Origin: an uncultured Muribaculaceae bacterium
Lineage (GTDB): Bacteria; Bacteroidota; Bacteroidia; Bacteroidales; Muribaculaceae
Assembly: GCA_910577465.1 (NCBI GenBank)
Contig: CAJTMM010000017.1
Location: 1 to 54,727, forward strand
Length of the DNA stretch: 54,727 bases
Direction of reading: 5' to 3'
Part shown: positions 33,145 to 42,994 of the stretch, in pieces
How the letters are laid out: each line of letters begins with the position of its first letter
Position numbering within the stretch: position 1 is the first letter of the stretch
The notes under the pieces: model-generated
Seen by the model: only the letters and a program-made list of their open reading frames with translations
Databases searched by the model: none
Told to the model about the DNA's origin: nothing
Translations under genes and position numbers: made by a program

Positions 33145-36100
33145 GTGAAACGCGTTAGTTTTTTATTGCGAATCATCCATAAATCAATTGAATATAGTTA
33201 CGGGATTGTGAAAAAATATAGAGTGGTCACATATCTGTGTATTGCCGCGCTTGCTGTGCTCATGGGGTGCAGCATGAAGAAAAACACAGCCGTGACCCGC
33301 AATTATACCGCATTCATAACCCGCTACAATATCTACTTCAACGGCGATGAGCATTACAAGGAAACCCTTAAGGATATGGAGCGCAAGTATCAGGATGATT
33401 ATAGCCAGATACTGTTCATGCATCCGGCGGAGGCCCACAGCAATGAGAAGGCTCCGCAACCTGAAGGTGATTTCAAACGCTCGATAGAGAAAGCCCAGAA
33501 GGCGATTCAGATCCGTTCGATAAAGAAACGACCGGCACGTAAAGCCGGAAAGGGTAATGACCCGGAGTATAAAAAGTGGCTTAAGCGCGAGGAATATAAT
33601 CCGTTTTTGCACAATGCGTGGATGATGATGGCACGCAGCCAGTATATGAACGGTGATTTTCTCGGGGCTGCCGCGACGTTCTATTATGTGTCGAAACATT
33701 TCTGGTGGTTGCCTGCCACTGTCACGGAGGCTAAATTGTGGCAAGCGAGGTGTTATTGCGCAATTGATTGGTTGTTTGAAGCCGAGAGCATTCTGGTGAA
33801 GATAAAGCCCAAGGAGATTGAGGATAACTCCACACTGCAGGGATTGTACTACTTTGCTTATGCCGATTTGTATGTGAAATCGCGTGATTATCCCAAGGCG
33901 ATACCCATGCTTACCGAAGCTATAAAATATGCCAAAGGCGCTCAAAAAGTCCGTCTGACATTTCTGCTCGGTCAGATGTATGAATATACTGGTGATAAAA
34001 GCAATGCATATTCTGCATTCAAGCGTGCAGGCAATATGTCGGGAGTGGATTACCGTACAAAGTTCAATGCCCGTATAAAGCAGAGCGAGGTTTTTCAGGG
34101 TGCCGACATATCCTCGGAGGTAAAAGCATTGATCGCCATGACCCGTTTCGGAAGCAACAAGGACTATCTCGACCAGATTTATTATGCCATAGGCAATCTG
34201 TATCTATCACGTGCCGATACGGCAAAGGCGGTTGACAATTATGAGAAAGCGATAAAATATTCAACGCGGAGCGGTATAGACAAGGCTTTGGCGCAGATTA
34301 CCCTCGGTAAGGTGTATTACGCAATGCATGAGTATGATAAGGCGCAGCCATGTTATTCGGAAGCTGTTCCGGTGTTGCCTGATAATTATCCCGACTATCA
34401 GATGCTCAAACGCAGGAGCGATGTGCTGGATGAGCTGACGGTGTATTCACAGAATGTCACGCTCCAGGATTCGTTGCTGCGGTTGTCGGAGATGTCGCCG
34501 GAGCAGCAGCGTGCCGTGGTGGACAAGATTATCGACGAACTGAAGAAGCGTGAGAAAGAAGAAGCCGAAGCTGCGGCGCGTGAGGAATATCTCGCGCAAC
34601 AGGCAGCCGCCGGCAACGGACTACAGCAGAGCGGGTCGTCGTCGGCTCCGAATTCGTTTATGCTTAACACCGATAAATCATGGTACTTCTATAATCAGGC
34701 AACGCGTAATGCCGGGCGCACGGAGTTCCAGAAACGTTGGGGCAGCCGTAGGCTTGAGGATGACTGGCGCCGTCGCAACAAAGCCACTTTCAGCTTGAAT
34801 GATATGGATGGCAATGATTCGGAGGATGAGGATGAAACGGACTCCGGAGAATCGCCCGACAGTGTAGGTACGGCAATGGACCGTGAAGCACTTGAGCATG
34901 CATCCGATCCGCATTATCCCGAATATTATCTGCGGCAGATTCCGTCGACTCCCGAGGAACGCACCATAGCCAATGATGTGATTCAGGAGGGGCTGTACAA
35001 TATGGGTCTGATACTCAAGGACCGCATGGAGGATTTTGCAGCCGCCGAGAGTGAGTTCGAGCGTCTTATGGCACGTTATCCCGATAATGTGTATCGTCTC
35101 GACGTGTACTACAACATGTATCTGATGTATATGCGTAGCGGTGAAGATGCCAATGCCGAGAAATACCGGCAGTTGATATTGAAGGAATTTCCCGATACGA
35201 AGTATGGTGAGGCTCTTGCCGATCCGCAATATATGGAAAAACTGCGCCGTATGCCTGAAGTGGAGCAGGGGTTGTATGACCGCGCATTCGAAGCGTACAT
35301 GGACAATGACAACGCTACCGTGCACCGGATTTATGCCGAAGTACGCAAGGATTATCCTATGAGCCGCATCATGCCCAAGTTTATGTTTATAGATGCGTTG
35401 AGCTACGTTACCGAAAACAATCCGGAAAAATTTGCCGAGGTACTTCAGCAGTTGCTTGAGCGTTATCCCGATACCGACGTATCGCCATTGGCTTCATCAT
35501 ATATAAAACTTCTCAAGGAGGGACAGAAATTCAATTCGTCGGGCGGGAACGTGCGTGGATTGGTGTGGAGTACGCGTCTGAGTAACGACAGTACGGCGGT
35601 GAGCATGGATGACGCTCCGGCACAGTTCGACTTCGAGAATGATGGTCCGCAATTATTGGTTCTGGTGTATTCGGTGAGCAACGTGGATGGCAATCAGTTG
35701 CTATTCGAGGTGGCGCGACACAATTTCTCCTCGTTCATGGTCAAGGATTTTGATCTTGAGCAATTGCGTTTTGGCGATTTGGGATTGCTTGTAGTTTCCG
35801 GATTCGATAACCGGGCTGAACTGAACCATTACCGAACTGTGCTCGAGGGTAGCAGTACGTTTAAGCTTCCCAAGGGGGTAGTGCCGTTGATGATCAGCAA
35901 GCATAATTTCGATATATTGCTTGACCAAGGCCGTTCGCTTGAAGAGTATTTCAATGCTGTGGGCGACAAGCGTCTTGAACAGATACATGAGAGTGTATTG
36001 CCTGCCGGGGAATATCCGTCTGCCAAAGAGATGTATGCGCCTGAAGAGACTACGGACAGTGTGGCTGTTCCGGTACCTGATATTGCTGTGCCAGCCGGTG

Positions 36101-36294
36101 CTGCGCAGGGCAAGCCGTCGGAGCCAGCCGGTGATACTCCATACGATATCCCAGTACCTCCTCCGCCATCGAAGGATGCTCCGGTGCTCAAGCCCAAGTC
36201 GACCTCCAAGCCTGCGGCAAAGCCCGCGACCCGTACCCGACGGTTGCCGGATTATCCCACCGGCTCCGAAGGTGATGACCCTCTGTTTGATTAA
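33145..36294 (+). CDS. PorW/SprE-like TPR lipoprotein
   Basis: Large lipoprotein of 1049 aa with many TPR-type helical repeats. The N-terminal signal is hydrophobic and ends VVTYLCIAALAVLMGC, followed by MKKNTAVTRNYTAFITRYN and YFNGDEHYKETLKDM, which recall PorW/SprE, an envelope partner of the type IX secretion and gliding machinery. Repeats run from about residue 150 to 860; a coiled, charged region lies near 440-480; the C-terminus is Pro-rich (VPPPPSKDAPVLKPK). An in-frame GTG at 33208 would give a shorter, classical lipoprotein signal (KKYRVVTYL...LMGC) and may be the true start. It is followed after 36 bp by porX. Confidence 0.75.
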   Translation: MKRVSFLLRIIHKSIEYSYGIVKKYRVVTYLCIAALAVLMGCSMKKNTAVTRNYTAFITRYNIYFNGDEHYKETLKDMERKYQDDYSQILFMHPAEAHSNEKAPQPEGDFKRSIEKAQKAIQIRSIKKRPARKAGKGNDPEYKKWLKREEYNPFLHNAWMMMARSQYMNGDFLGAAATFYYVSKHFWWLPATVTEAKLWQARCYCAIDWLFEAESILVKIKPKEIEDNSTLQGLYYFAYADLYVKSRDYPKAIPMLTEAIKYAKGAQKVRLTFLLGQMYEYTGDKSNAYSAFKRAGNMSGVDYRTKFNARIKQSEVFQGADISSEVKALIAMTRFGSNKDYLDQIYYAIGNLYLSRADTAKAVDNYEKAIKYSTRSGIDKALAQITLGKVYYAMHEYDKAQPCYSEAVPVLPDNYPDYQMLKRRSDVLDELTVYSQNVTLQDSLLRLSEMSPEQQRAVVDKIIDELKKREKEEAEAAAREEYLAQQAAAGNGLQQSGSSSAPNSFMLNTDKSWYFYNQATRNAGRTEFQKRWGSRRLEDDWRRRNKATFSLNDMDGNDSEDEDETDSGESPDSVGTAMDREALEHASDPHYPEYYLRQIPSTPEERTIANDVIQEGLYNMGLILKDRMEDFAAAESEFERLMARYPDNVYRLDVYYNMYLMYMRSGEDANAEKYRQLILKEFPDTKYGEALADPQYMEKLRRMPEVEQGLYDRAFEAYMDNDNATVHRIYAEVRKDYPMSRIMPKFMFIDALSYVTENNPEKFAEVLQQLLERYPDTDVSPLASSYIKLLKEGQKFNSSGGNVRGLVWSTRLSNDSTAVSMDDAPAQFDFENDGPQLLVLVYSVSNVDGNQLLFEVARHNFSSFMVKDFDLEQLRFGDLGLLVVSGFDNRAELNHYRTVLEGSSTFKLPKGVVPLMISKHNFDILLDQGRSLEEYFNAVGDKRLEQIHESVLPAGEYPSAKEMYAPEETTDSVAVPVPDIAVPAGAAQGKPSEPAGDTPYDIPVPPPPSKDAPVLKPKSTSKPAAKPATRTRRLPDYPTGSEGDDPLFD

Positions 36295-36330
36295 TATGAT
36301 GACTAACCTGTAGACAAGAAAATATTTCCT

Positions 36331-37878
36331 ATGAGCCAACACGCTATATTATGGGCCGATGATGAGATAGACCTGCTCAAGCCGCATGTGATGTTCCTGA
36401 AGGGGAAGGGATATGATGTGGAGACGGTGAATAACGGAGCCGACGCGCTTGCCATGATGGAGGAGCGTGTGTTTGACCTCGTGATTCTCGATGAAAACAT
36501 GCCGGGGCTTACCGGGTTAGAGACCCTTGGGCGAATCAAGGTGGCGTTTCCGAACGTACCGGTAATCATGATTACCAAGAGTGAGGAGGAGAACATAATG
36601 GATCAGGCTGTAGGCAGCAAGATTGCCGACTATCTGATAAAACCAGTGAATCCCAACCAGATATTGTTGTCGATAAAGAAAAATCTGCATTCCTCGGAGC
36701 TGGTGTCTGCCAAATCGTCGACTGAGTACCGTCAGGATTTCGGAAAGATTACCTCGCTGATAAATGAGTCATATAGCGTCGCCGACTGGATGGAGACGTA
36801 TCGCACATTGGTGCATTGGGAACTGGAACTTGCGGCTGCCGATACGGATATGGATCAGTTGCTCGAGTTGCAGAAAACGGAGGCCAATGCGGCTTTCTGC
36901 AAGTTTGTACGCAAGAACTACCAGTCATGGATGGACAGGGAGAATCCGGGTCGTCCGCTGATGAGTACCGACATATTCCGAAAGAAAGTGTTTCCACTTC
37001 TCGATGCGGGTGAAAAGGTGTTTTTCGTGCTCATAGATAATTTCCGTTTCGACCAGTGGCGTGTCATACGTCCGCTGCTCAGCGAATATTTCACGTTTGA
37101 CGACGGAATGTATTGTTCCATATTGCCGACAGCCACGCAATATGCCCGCAATGCCATATTCTCGGGTCTGATGCCTGTGGATATAGAACGGATGTTTCCT
37201 GAACTGTGGGTCGATGAGGATAGCGAGGAGGGCAAGAACCTCAATGAGTCGCCGCTGATAGCCACTCAGTTTGAACGACACCGCCGTAAATGCCGTTTTT
37301 CCTACAACAAGATTAACGATACCGCTGCCGGAGAACGATTGCTTCGCGATTTCGCCACATTGGAACAGAATGATTTGAATGTGGTGGTATTCAATTTTAT
37401 AGATATGCTCTCGCACGCGCGAACCGAATCAAAGATGATACGTGAGCTTGCATCGAACAATGCCGCGTATCGTTCTCTTACCGAGTCTTGGTTCCGCCAT
37501 TCATCGGCGCTCGAATTGTTCAAACGCATTTCGGAAAAAGGATATAAGGTGGTGCTCACCACCGATCATGGTACCATACGTGTGGACAATCCTATACGCG
37601 TGGTAGGCGAGAAAAATACAAATACCAATCTGCGCTACAAGCTCGGGCGTAATCTCAATTACAATCCCAAGCAGGTATATGAGGTGACCAAGCCGAAGGC
37701 TTTCGGGTTGCCGGCTCCAAATGTATCGACCACCTACATATTTGCCGCCAACCGCGACTTTTTCGCATATCCCAACAATTATAACTATTACGTACAATAT
37801 TACACTGGCACATTCCAACATGGAGGTATCTCGATGGAGGAGATGCTTGTGCCGCTGATAACACTTACCGCTAAATAA
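36331..37878 (+). CDS. porX: PorX-like response regulator with PglZ domain
   Basis: Cytoplasmic two-domain regulator of 515 aa. Residues ~5-120 form a receiver domain with phospho-acceptor D54 (LVILDENMPG), Lys of LIKPVNP and an acidic pocket (WADDE). A helical linker leads to a PglZ/alkaline-phosphatase-type domain (~200-515): FVLIDNFRFDQW, SILPTATQYARNAIFSG, VFNFIDMLSHAR, VVLTTDHGTIRVDNP and the C-terminal QHGGISMEEMLVPLI, containing the metal-binding Asp and His. In Porphyromonas gingivalis PorX is the response regulator that controls the type IX system and has phosphodiesterase activity. No partner histidine kinase is adjacent. tsaE starts 8 bp downstream. Confidence 0.88.
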   Translation: MSQHAILWADDEIDLLKPHVMFLKGKGYDVETVNNGADALAMMEERVFDLVILDENMPGLTGLETLGRIKVAFPNVPVIMITKSEEENIMDQAVGSKIADYLIKPVNPNQILLSIKKNLHSSELVSAKSSTEYRQDFGKITSLINESYSVADWMETYRTLVHWELELAAADTDMDQLLELQKTEANAAFCKFVRKNYQSWMDRENPGRPLMSTDIFRKKVFPLLDAGEKVFFVLIDNFRFDQWRVIRPLLSEYFTFDDGMYCSILPTATQYARNAIFSGLMPVDIERMFPELWVDEDSEEGKNLNESPLIATQFERHRRKCRFSYNKINDTAAGERLLRDFATLEQNDLNVVVFNFIDMLSHARTESKMIRELASNNAAYRSLTESWFRHSSALELFKRISEKGYKVVLTTDHGTIRVDNPIRVVGEKNTNTNLRYKLGRNLNYNPKQVYEVTKPKAFGLPAPNVSTTYIFAANRDFFAYPNNYNYYVQYYTGTFQHGGISMEEMLVPLITLTAK

Positions 37879-37886
37879 ATATAATT

Positions 37887-38324
37887 ATGGCTAAACATGA
37901 AATCACCATCGCATCGGTCGAGGATCTGCCCCGTGCAGCCCATGAGTTTATGTCGCTGATGGACGACAGCACCATCTATGCATTTTATGGCGATATGGGT
38001 GCCGGAAAGACAACGTTTATCTCCGAGCTGTGTCGTGCGCTGGGCGTCGGGGAGGACCTTGCCGGATCGCCATCGTTTTCGATAATCAATGAATATCGTT
38101 CGGATACTACTGCCGAGCTTATATATCACTTTGACCTGTATAGGTTGGAGTCGCTTGAGGAGGCATTTGATATAGGCGTTGAGGACTATTTTGATTCCGG
38201 TGCCCTGTGTCTTATCGAATGGCCTGAACGAGTTGCCGACATCCTGCCTGACGATACCGTAAGGGTGGATATTAAGGTAAATGACGATGATACCCGACGG
38301 TTGGTGGTAACGACTGCTGACTAA
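37887..38324 (+). CDS. tsaE: tRNA threonylcarbamoyladenosine biosynthesis ATPase TsaE
   Basis: Small ATPase of 145 aa in the TsaBDE complex that makes the t6A37 modification on ANN-reading tRNAs. Walker A GDMGAGKTT (about G35-T43) and the family motif YHFDLYRLESLEEAFDIG (about residue 79 onward) are clear, along with the C-terminal LIEWPERV. Length and motif order are typical. It is 8 bp after porX and 14 bp before a small membrane-protein gene, on the same strand. Confidence 0.94.
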   Translation: MAKHEITIASVEDLPRAAHEFMSLMDDSTIYAFYGDMGAGKTTFISELCRALGVGEDLAGSPSFSIINEYRSDTTAELIYHFDLYRLESLEEAFDIGVEDYFDSGALCLIEWPERVADILPDDTVRVDIKVNDDDTRRLVVTTAD

Positions 38325-38338
38325 CATCGGAGTGAGCA

Positions 38339-38575
38339 ATGAGCGTTGAGGTAGCAGGTTATATTATGGCATCGCTTTTTGCGATTGGAGGACTACTGTC
38401 GATTGTCGCCGCCGTGTGTGATTGGGATTGGTTTTTCCAAAGCGAGAGTGTGCGCATGCTCACATGGAGACTTACGCGTCCCTGGCAGCGTGTAGTGTAC
38501 ATGGTCTTAGGCATCGGAATCCTCGCCATGGCTGCAAAAATTCTTATGGAAATAGCAAATTTTTGTCTCAGATAG
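38339..38575 (+). CDS. Small two-helix membrane protein, Imm17-like
   Basis: A 78-aa protein with two hydrophobic helices (VAGYIMASLFAIGGLLSIVAA and VVYMVLGIGILAMAAKILM) and a central CDWDWFF...RPWQRVVY segment. The WDWFF plus R..R..Y pattern resembles the immunity-17 family of small Bacteroidetes membrane proteins (from memory). No toxin gene lies next to it, so an immunity role is not supported by context; it could equally be a household membrane protein carried along with tsaE. It starts 14 bp after tsaE. Confidence 0.55.
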   Translation: MSVEVAGYIMASLFAIGGLLSIVAAVCDWDWFFQSESVRMLTWRLTRPWQRVVYMVLGIGILAMAAKILMEIANFCLR

Positions 38576-38595
38576 GTAAAATTTGCGCAAAACTA

Positions 38596-38626
38596 TTTGC
38601 AGAATAAAAAAATAGCCTTACCTTTG
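38596..38626 (+). promoter_or_regulatory. Promoter of tRNA-Lys
   Basis: TTTG (38596-38599), a 19-bp spacer and TACCTTTGC (38619-38627): a full match to the Bacteroidetes consensus. A 7-bp hairpin TGCGGAA-agcg-TTCCGCA lies between it and the tRNA. Confidence 0.75.
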
Positions 38627-38672
38627 CATCGCAATTGCGGAAAGCGTTCCGCATCACATTGCAAAACATCCT

Positions 38673-38745
38673 GACTCCGTAGCTCAGTTGGTAGAGCAAA
38701 TGACTCTTAATCATTGGGTCGAGAGTTCGAGCCTCTCCGGGGTCA
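38673..38745 (+). tRNA. tRNA-Lys (CTT)
   Basis: Acceptor GACTCCG pairs with CGGGGTC; D arm AGCTCAGTTGGTAGAGC; the anticodon stem AATGA/TCATT encloses the loop CTCTTAA, giving anticodon CTT (Lys); the T arm contains GAGAGTTCGAGCCTCTC. Length 73 nt, with no encoded CCA (CAACC follows). Confidence 0.93.
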
Positions 38746-38752
38746 CAACCTA

Positions 38753-38788
38753 AAATCGCAAATACTTATTAATAAGTGTTTGCGATTT
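38753..38788 (+). terminator. Terminator of tRNA-Lys
   Basis: A 16-bp stem (38753-38768 with 38773-38788; one G-U pair) around the loop TTAA, followed by CTTTATT. Confidence 0.75.
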
Positions 38789-38996
38789 CTTTATTCCCAT
38801 TTTTGACTACCAAATGACTGCAAAAAAGCAATGATAGGCAACGGTGTGACTGCTCACTGAAAAATGGGATGGTTGTGCCGTCCACTATGAAAGTGTTGCG
38901 TCTTGAATAGGCGCATGAAACTAAATAAAAGTAAAGTTCGTTTAGAGATTGGGTGTGGGGTGGTTTGATGACAAATCTAAATAGATTCGCAAATAG

Positions 38997-39308
38997 ATGA
39001 TTATGGAATTTATAGAGGAAAAAGAACGGATTTATGCCACCGATGCCGATGGCAGAGTGATTGCTGAAGTAACATTTCCCACGGTCGATGGGGTTTCAAC
39101 CATTGACCACACGTTCGTGGATAATACACTTAGAGGACAAGGCGTTGCAGGAAATCTCGTGAAACTTGCGGCGGACAATATTTTGGCTGACGGCAACAGG
39201 ATTGCCGCTACTTGCCCTTATGCGGTTGTTTGGTTCCAAAGACATCCCGAATATTGCGTGGTGGACAATAACGCGCCAATGGTGTGCAAGATAACTCAAA
39301 AACGGTGA
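38997..39308 (+). CDS. GNAT-family N-acetyltransferase (YjdJ type)
   Basis: A 103-aa minimal GNAT protein. The central motif VDNTLRGQGVAGNLVKLAADNI (short form near residues 42-63) contains the acetyl-CoA loop R-G-Q-G-V-A, preceded by the typical DHTFV strand and followed by ATCPYAVVWFQRHPEY, the C-terminal signature of the YjdJ/Gtn-type subfamily. The biological substrate is unknown. The start is ATG 38997 (MIMEFIEEK), with an in-frame alternative at 39003. It is a single gene downstream of tRNA-Lys and convergent with the broken outer-membrane receptor gene. Confidence 0.8.
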   Translation: MIMEFIEEKERIYATDADGRVIAEVTFPTVDGVSTIDHTFVDNTLRGQGVAGNLVKLAADNILADGNRIAATCPYAVVWFQRHPEYCVVDNNAPMVCKITQKR

Positions 39309-39370
39309 CTGCCGATTGATTATTCTGGAATAATGGCAGGGTTTTCACATTCCCGGAAGGTATGTGTGGG

Positions 39371-41414
39371 TCAGTTGCCGGTGCCGAATCGGGTGGTGTC
39401 GATGTGTGGTGTGTCTTTGGGTTTGAAGCCGTTGAATCGCCAGATGAAGGAGAGTTTGAGACAGCGGTTCATGTCGCGTGTTTTCATTATGTAATCCTGT
39501 CCTGAATAGTCGATTTTGAGAATAGGGTTGCATGTGTTGAATATGTCATTGGCTTGAAGGTCAAGTTCACAACAGCGTTTCCTGCCAAACTGCCATTTCA
39601 CGCCTACATCAAATTTCCATAGTGGGTCAAATCGTCCCGGTCCTTGAATTTTACCGGCTATATAAGCACCGTTGATAGTCAGCGATACGGGGCTGGCAGG
39701 AGTAGGGCGGATGGTGTTGTTCATGCCGGCGTATATGCCCCAACGCTTATTGTTGAAACTTAGGTCGTGGAAATGATTGGATTTCTGTTGTGCGTGGGAT
39801 ATATTGACGGTAGCTGTGGCGTTCCAGATATTCTTTATATCGAACGGAATATGTAGTTGCAGCCCTATGGTCTTGGAGAAGTCCATATTCGTGGTCTGGA
39901 AAATCAGGTGCAGGTCGTTCGTGGACTGATAGGGCAGTTGCACGGAGTAGTCGTCGGCGTACAGCACATAGAATGTTGCCGCGTATTTTTGTCGGAGGAT
40001 ATAGCTGAACTGACCGGTATAGCTCATGTAGGGTTGCAATGCCGGAATTCCAGCAATCGTCGAATAGTCGTTGACATACGATGTGCCGCCATGCAGCTCC
40101 CAGTAAGAGGGGTAGATGCGCTGTGATGTAAAGTTGAGTTGGAATATGCTTGCGGGGGTGGTGTAATATGTAGCTCCTAATTGTGGAATAAGGTTCCAGT
40201 TGTGACGGTAATCGTTGTGGAAATACTCTGTCTCTACGGAGGTGTTAAACGATAGTCCAAAGGGAAATGATGCCTGTGCGCTGACATATACACCGGCAAC
40301 ATCCTCGCGCAGGGTGTTGTCAAATCCCTGTCGTGGCGGTAGGGTGTATGACTGACGGCTATTATCGGCGGAATGCTGATAGTCCACACCATAGCCTATA
40401 GTCCATTTCCCCAATGAATGCTCTTGGTCGAGATACGCGTGATAGCGGTTGATGCGTTGGCGGTTTTCAGAATGAATCTGCTCCACATCTTCTTTAAACA
40501 GATTCTGGCACCTCTCTTCGTGATATCGGGTAAAGTCACCGCCAACGGTCAATCCGAATGGAGCGGTGTATCGTATGGCTATATTGTGATATGAGATTGG
40601 TGACATTCCTTTGTATAAGTTGGAGTATTTGCCGAATGTGCCGTCTGAAAGGCTGCGGTTTCTGAGTGCGGACGTAATCTGCCCGTTATAGGAGAGTTTC
40701 AGTTTTTTTGAATGTGGCGGCTGCGTATATGAGATTGGATTGGTTTCTGCCGATTTGGCGCATGTCATCCTCTATCATGTGTCGGGAATCATTCAGAAGA
40801 TGGTTGGAGTATGTTTCCTGTCGGCTGTACGACCGGTTGTGTGAGAGTGTCCAGTTCAAGTCAAAGGACCAGTCCTTCACGGCGTATGTGGCATTCAGCC
40901 CTCCGGAGTATGAGCCATAGCGTGTCCGGTTATATCCGAGATTGACCTGTCCCATCAATCCGTCGATAGGGCGGGGCGTTTTCATCACTACATTGATTAC
41001 GGCTCCGCTCACATGGTATTTTGCCGGGGCGGAATACATGATTTCAACATTTTTCAGGCGGTCAACGGGTGTGGAGTACAGAAGTTGGTAGAGATTTTGC
41101 AACGGCATTGTGGTAGGCTCGCCATTCAGGATGATAGTGACTGAAGACGCTCCGTTTAGCCCGATTGTGCCGTTGTCGTTCACTACTCCCGGCAGGTAGC
41201 CCAAAGCTTCGAGAATATTAGTCACTGGCTTGTCCCTGACTATCGCCGGGAGGTCAACCACCATCACTCCGTCTTGACCCTTAATCTGAGGTTTATCGCC
41301 GGTCACAACCACTTCGCCAAGTTGCCGGGAAGTGATGGTATCTGTAGTTTCGATCTGTGCCATTGCGCATGTGGCGGTGGCGATAATGCATGTGAGGGCG
41401 ATGGTTGGTCTCAT
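39371..41414 (-). pseudogene. TonB-dependent outer-membrane receptor-like gene broken by a frameshift in an A7 tract
   Basis: Two reading frames form one protein of about 680 residues. The upstream part has a signal peptide (MRPTIALTCIIATATCAMA, before QIETT), a TonB-box-like QLGEVVVTGDKP, and a plug (DLPAIVRDKPVTNILEALG, SSVTIILNGEPTT, VSGAVINVVMKTP). The downstream part is an outer-membrane beta-barrel of the OMP_b-brl type ending in LSFIWRFNG. The frame changes at seven A in the coding strand (T7 at 40703-40709 on the plus strand): removing one A joins ATFKK to LKLSYNG without a stop. It could be a true pseudogene, a slippage-controlled gene or a sequencing error. It is divergent from a two-component system that may regulate it. 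Start at 41414. Confidence 0.8.
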
Positions 41415-41566
41415 AGTTGTGGCATGATTGATTCGGCGCAAAGTTACCATACGCCGCACCTGTCCGGAAAGCCATTTTGCTTATTTAGTCTTAACACTTC
41501 CCTTATTTAGTCTTAAATATGCAATGGGCTGTGTGGCAGTACAAATGATTATTCATAGATTTGCGT

Positions 41567-42994
41567 ATGGAAAAATTCAGACTCAATTCCATAATCTTCA
41601 TATCCGTCATTGCGGTCATATTCGGTTGCAATGTGTATTACCTTGTCCGGCTGTATGAGTCCATCAGGGTAGGTGTGGAAAATGAAGTGTTTGTGGCAAT
41701 CGCCAATGCCGATATCGATGATTTAATGATCAGGGCGGGTAGAGCGCAGGGGCTTGCTACAAACGTACAGATGGAGGAAGAACCGGATGAGGTCCCGGCT
41801 CCGCGAAAGGCTGAAGCGACGACCTACAGGGATAAGGATGGGCAAATCGTATCGATGAGAACCGAAGTCGATGGCTCGGTTGTGGAAGAAAAAGCGATGT
41901 TGGATGACGATGCTTCCTATTCCAATCAGATGGTTGATGCCATGAGCAAGCAGTTTCATTCAATCATGGATAAATACATTGCCTACGATATGGATGTGAT
42001 GGATAGCGTGTTGACTGACCAGCTCGCCCGTAGGCATATCTATCCTGATTTTGTATGTGTGGAGGTGGTCAATAGTAATGACTCTGTGATTTGCAGCAAT
42101 CCGCAGACTACAAGTCTGAAACATTTCGATACCTTCAAAATGATTATAAATCCTCAGGAGGGCATTTATTACAAGGCATATCTTTCACCTCTTACCAGCC
42201 ATGTGCTTCAGCGGATGCTGGGTGTCATCATCACCTTGTTTCTTCTCATGACTGCTTTCTCCATTGCGTTTTGGTATCTGTTCCGGACGGTATCCAGATT
42301 GCGCACCATCGAGGAGATGAAAGATGATTTCGTAAGCAATATGACCCATGAACTGAAAACTCCCATCGCCATTGCATATTCTGCCAATGATGCGCTGCTG
42401 AACTACGACACGACTAATGACCCCGGTAAAAAGGACGCCTATCTAACTATAGCCATCAAGCAGTTGAAGCGCCTTGGCGAGCTGGTAGAGAATATCCTTG
42501 CCATGAGTATGGAACGGCGCAAGACCATGACTCTGAAACATGAGCGTGTGGCATTGGCAGAACTACTGGAGGAGATAGCAGGATACCACAGGATGAGGGG
42601 CGAGAAGGATATAGTGATTAATGTACGCGCTGATGATAAAGTGGTACTGACCGCCGACAGGTCGCATCTGTCAAATGTGCTGAACAATCTGATTGACAAT
42701 GCCATCAAATACTCCGGACCATCTGTGCGGATTGATATTGAGGCTGATGCCTGCGGTATATCGGTGTCAGATGACGGTATCGGTATCCCGGCAAAAAAAC
42801 TGCCGTTTGTGTTCGAACGGTTCTACCGGGTGTCGCACGGCAATAGGCAGGATGTGCGCGGTTACGGCATAGGGCTGTACTATGTGCGGCAGATTGTCGA
42901 TAAGATGGGGTGGGGCATTTCCGTAAAGAGCCGTGAAGGACATGGCTCCGTGTTCACCATTAAATTCAAACACGATGAAGATACTGATAGTTGA
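41567..42994 (+). CDS. Sensor histidine kinase
   Basis: Membrane sensor kinase of 475 aa. The N-terminal helix (SIIFISVIAVIFGCNVYYLV) and a second one (VIITLFLLMTAFSIAFWYLF, near residue 220) enclose a sensory domain of about 190 residues. The HisKA part carries the phospho-acceptor His261 in SNMTHELKTPIAI; the HATPase part shows NLIDNAIKYSG, DDGIGIP and GYGIGLYYV. I use the ATG at 41567; a TTG six bases upstream is unlikely. The response-regulator gene overlaps its end by 20 bp. It is divergent from the receptor-like pseudogene across about 150 bp. The signal sensed is unknown. Confidence 0.92.
   Translation: MEKFRLNSIIFISVIAVIFGCNVYYLVRLYESIRVGVENEVFVAIANADIDDLMIRAGRAQGLATNVQMEEEPDEVPAPRKAEATTYRDKDGQIVSMRTEVDGSVVEEKAMLDDDASYSNQMVDAMSKQFHSIMDKYIAYDMDVMDSVLTDQLARRHIYPDFVCVEVVNSNDSVICSNPQTTSLKHFDTFKMIINPQEGIYYKAYLSPLTSHVLQRMLGVIITLFLLMTAFSIAFWYLFRTVSRLRTIEEMKDDFVSNMTHELKTPIAIAYSANDALLNYDTTNDPGKKDAYLTIAIKQLKRLGELVENILAMSMERRKTMTLKHERVALAELLEEIAGYHRMRGEKDIVINVRADDKVVLTADRSHLSNVLNNLIDNAIKYSGPSVRIDIEADACGISVSDDGIGIPAKKLPFVFERFYRVSHGNRQDVRGYGIGLYYVRQIVDKMGWGISVKSREGHGSVFTIKFKHDEDTDS

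Noticed and set aside
38789..38996. Sequence after tRNA-Lys with a 9-bp inverted repeat (CCCATTTTT 38796 / AAAAATGGG 38860) as a possible integration site
   Set aside because: No integrase is near and no direct repeat of the tRNA 3' end was found in the following DNA; the inverted repeat alone is weak.
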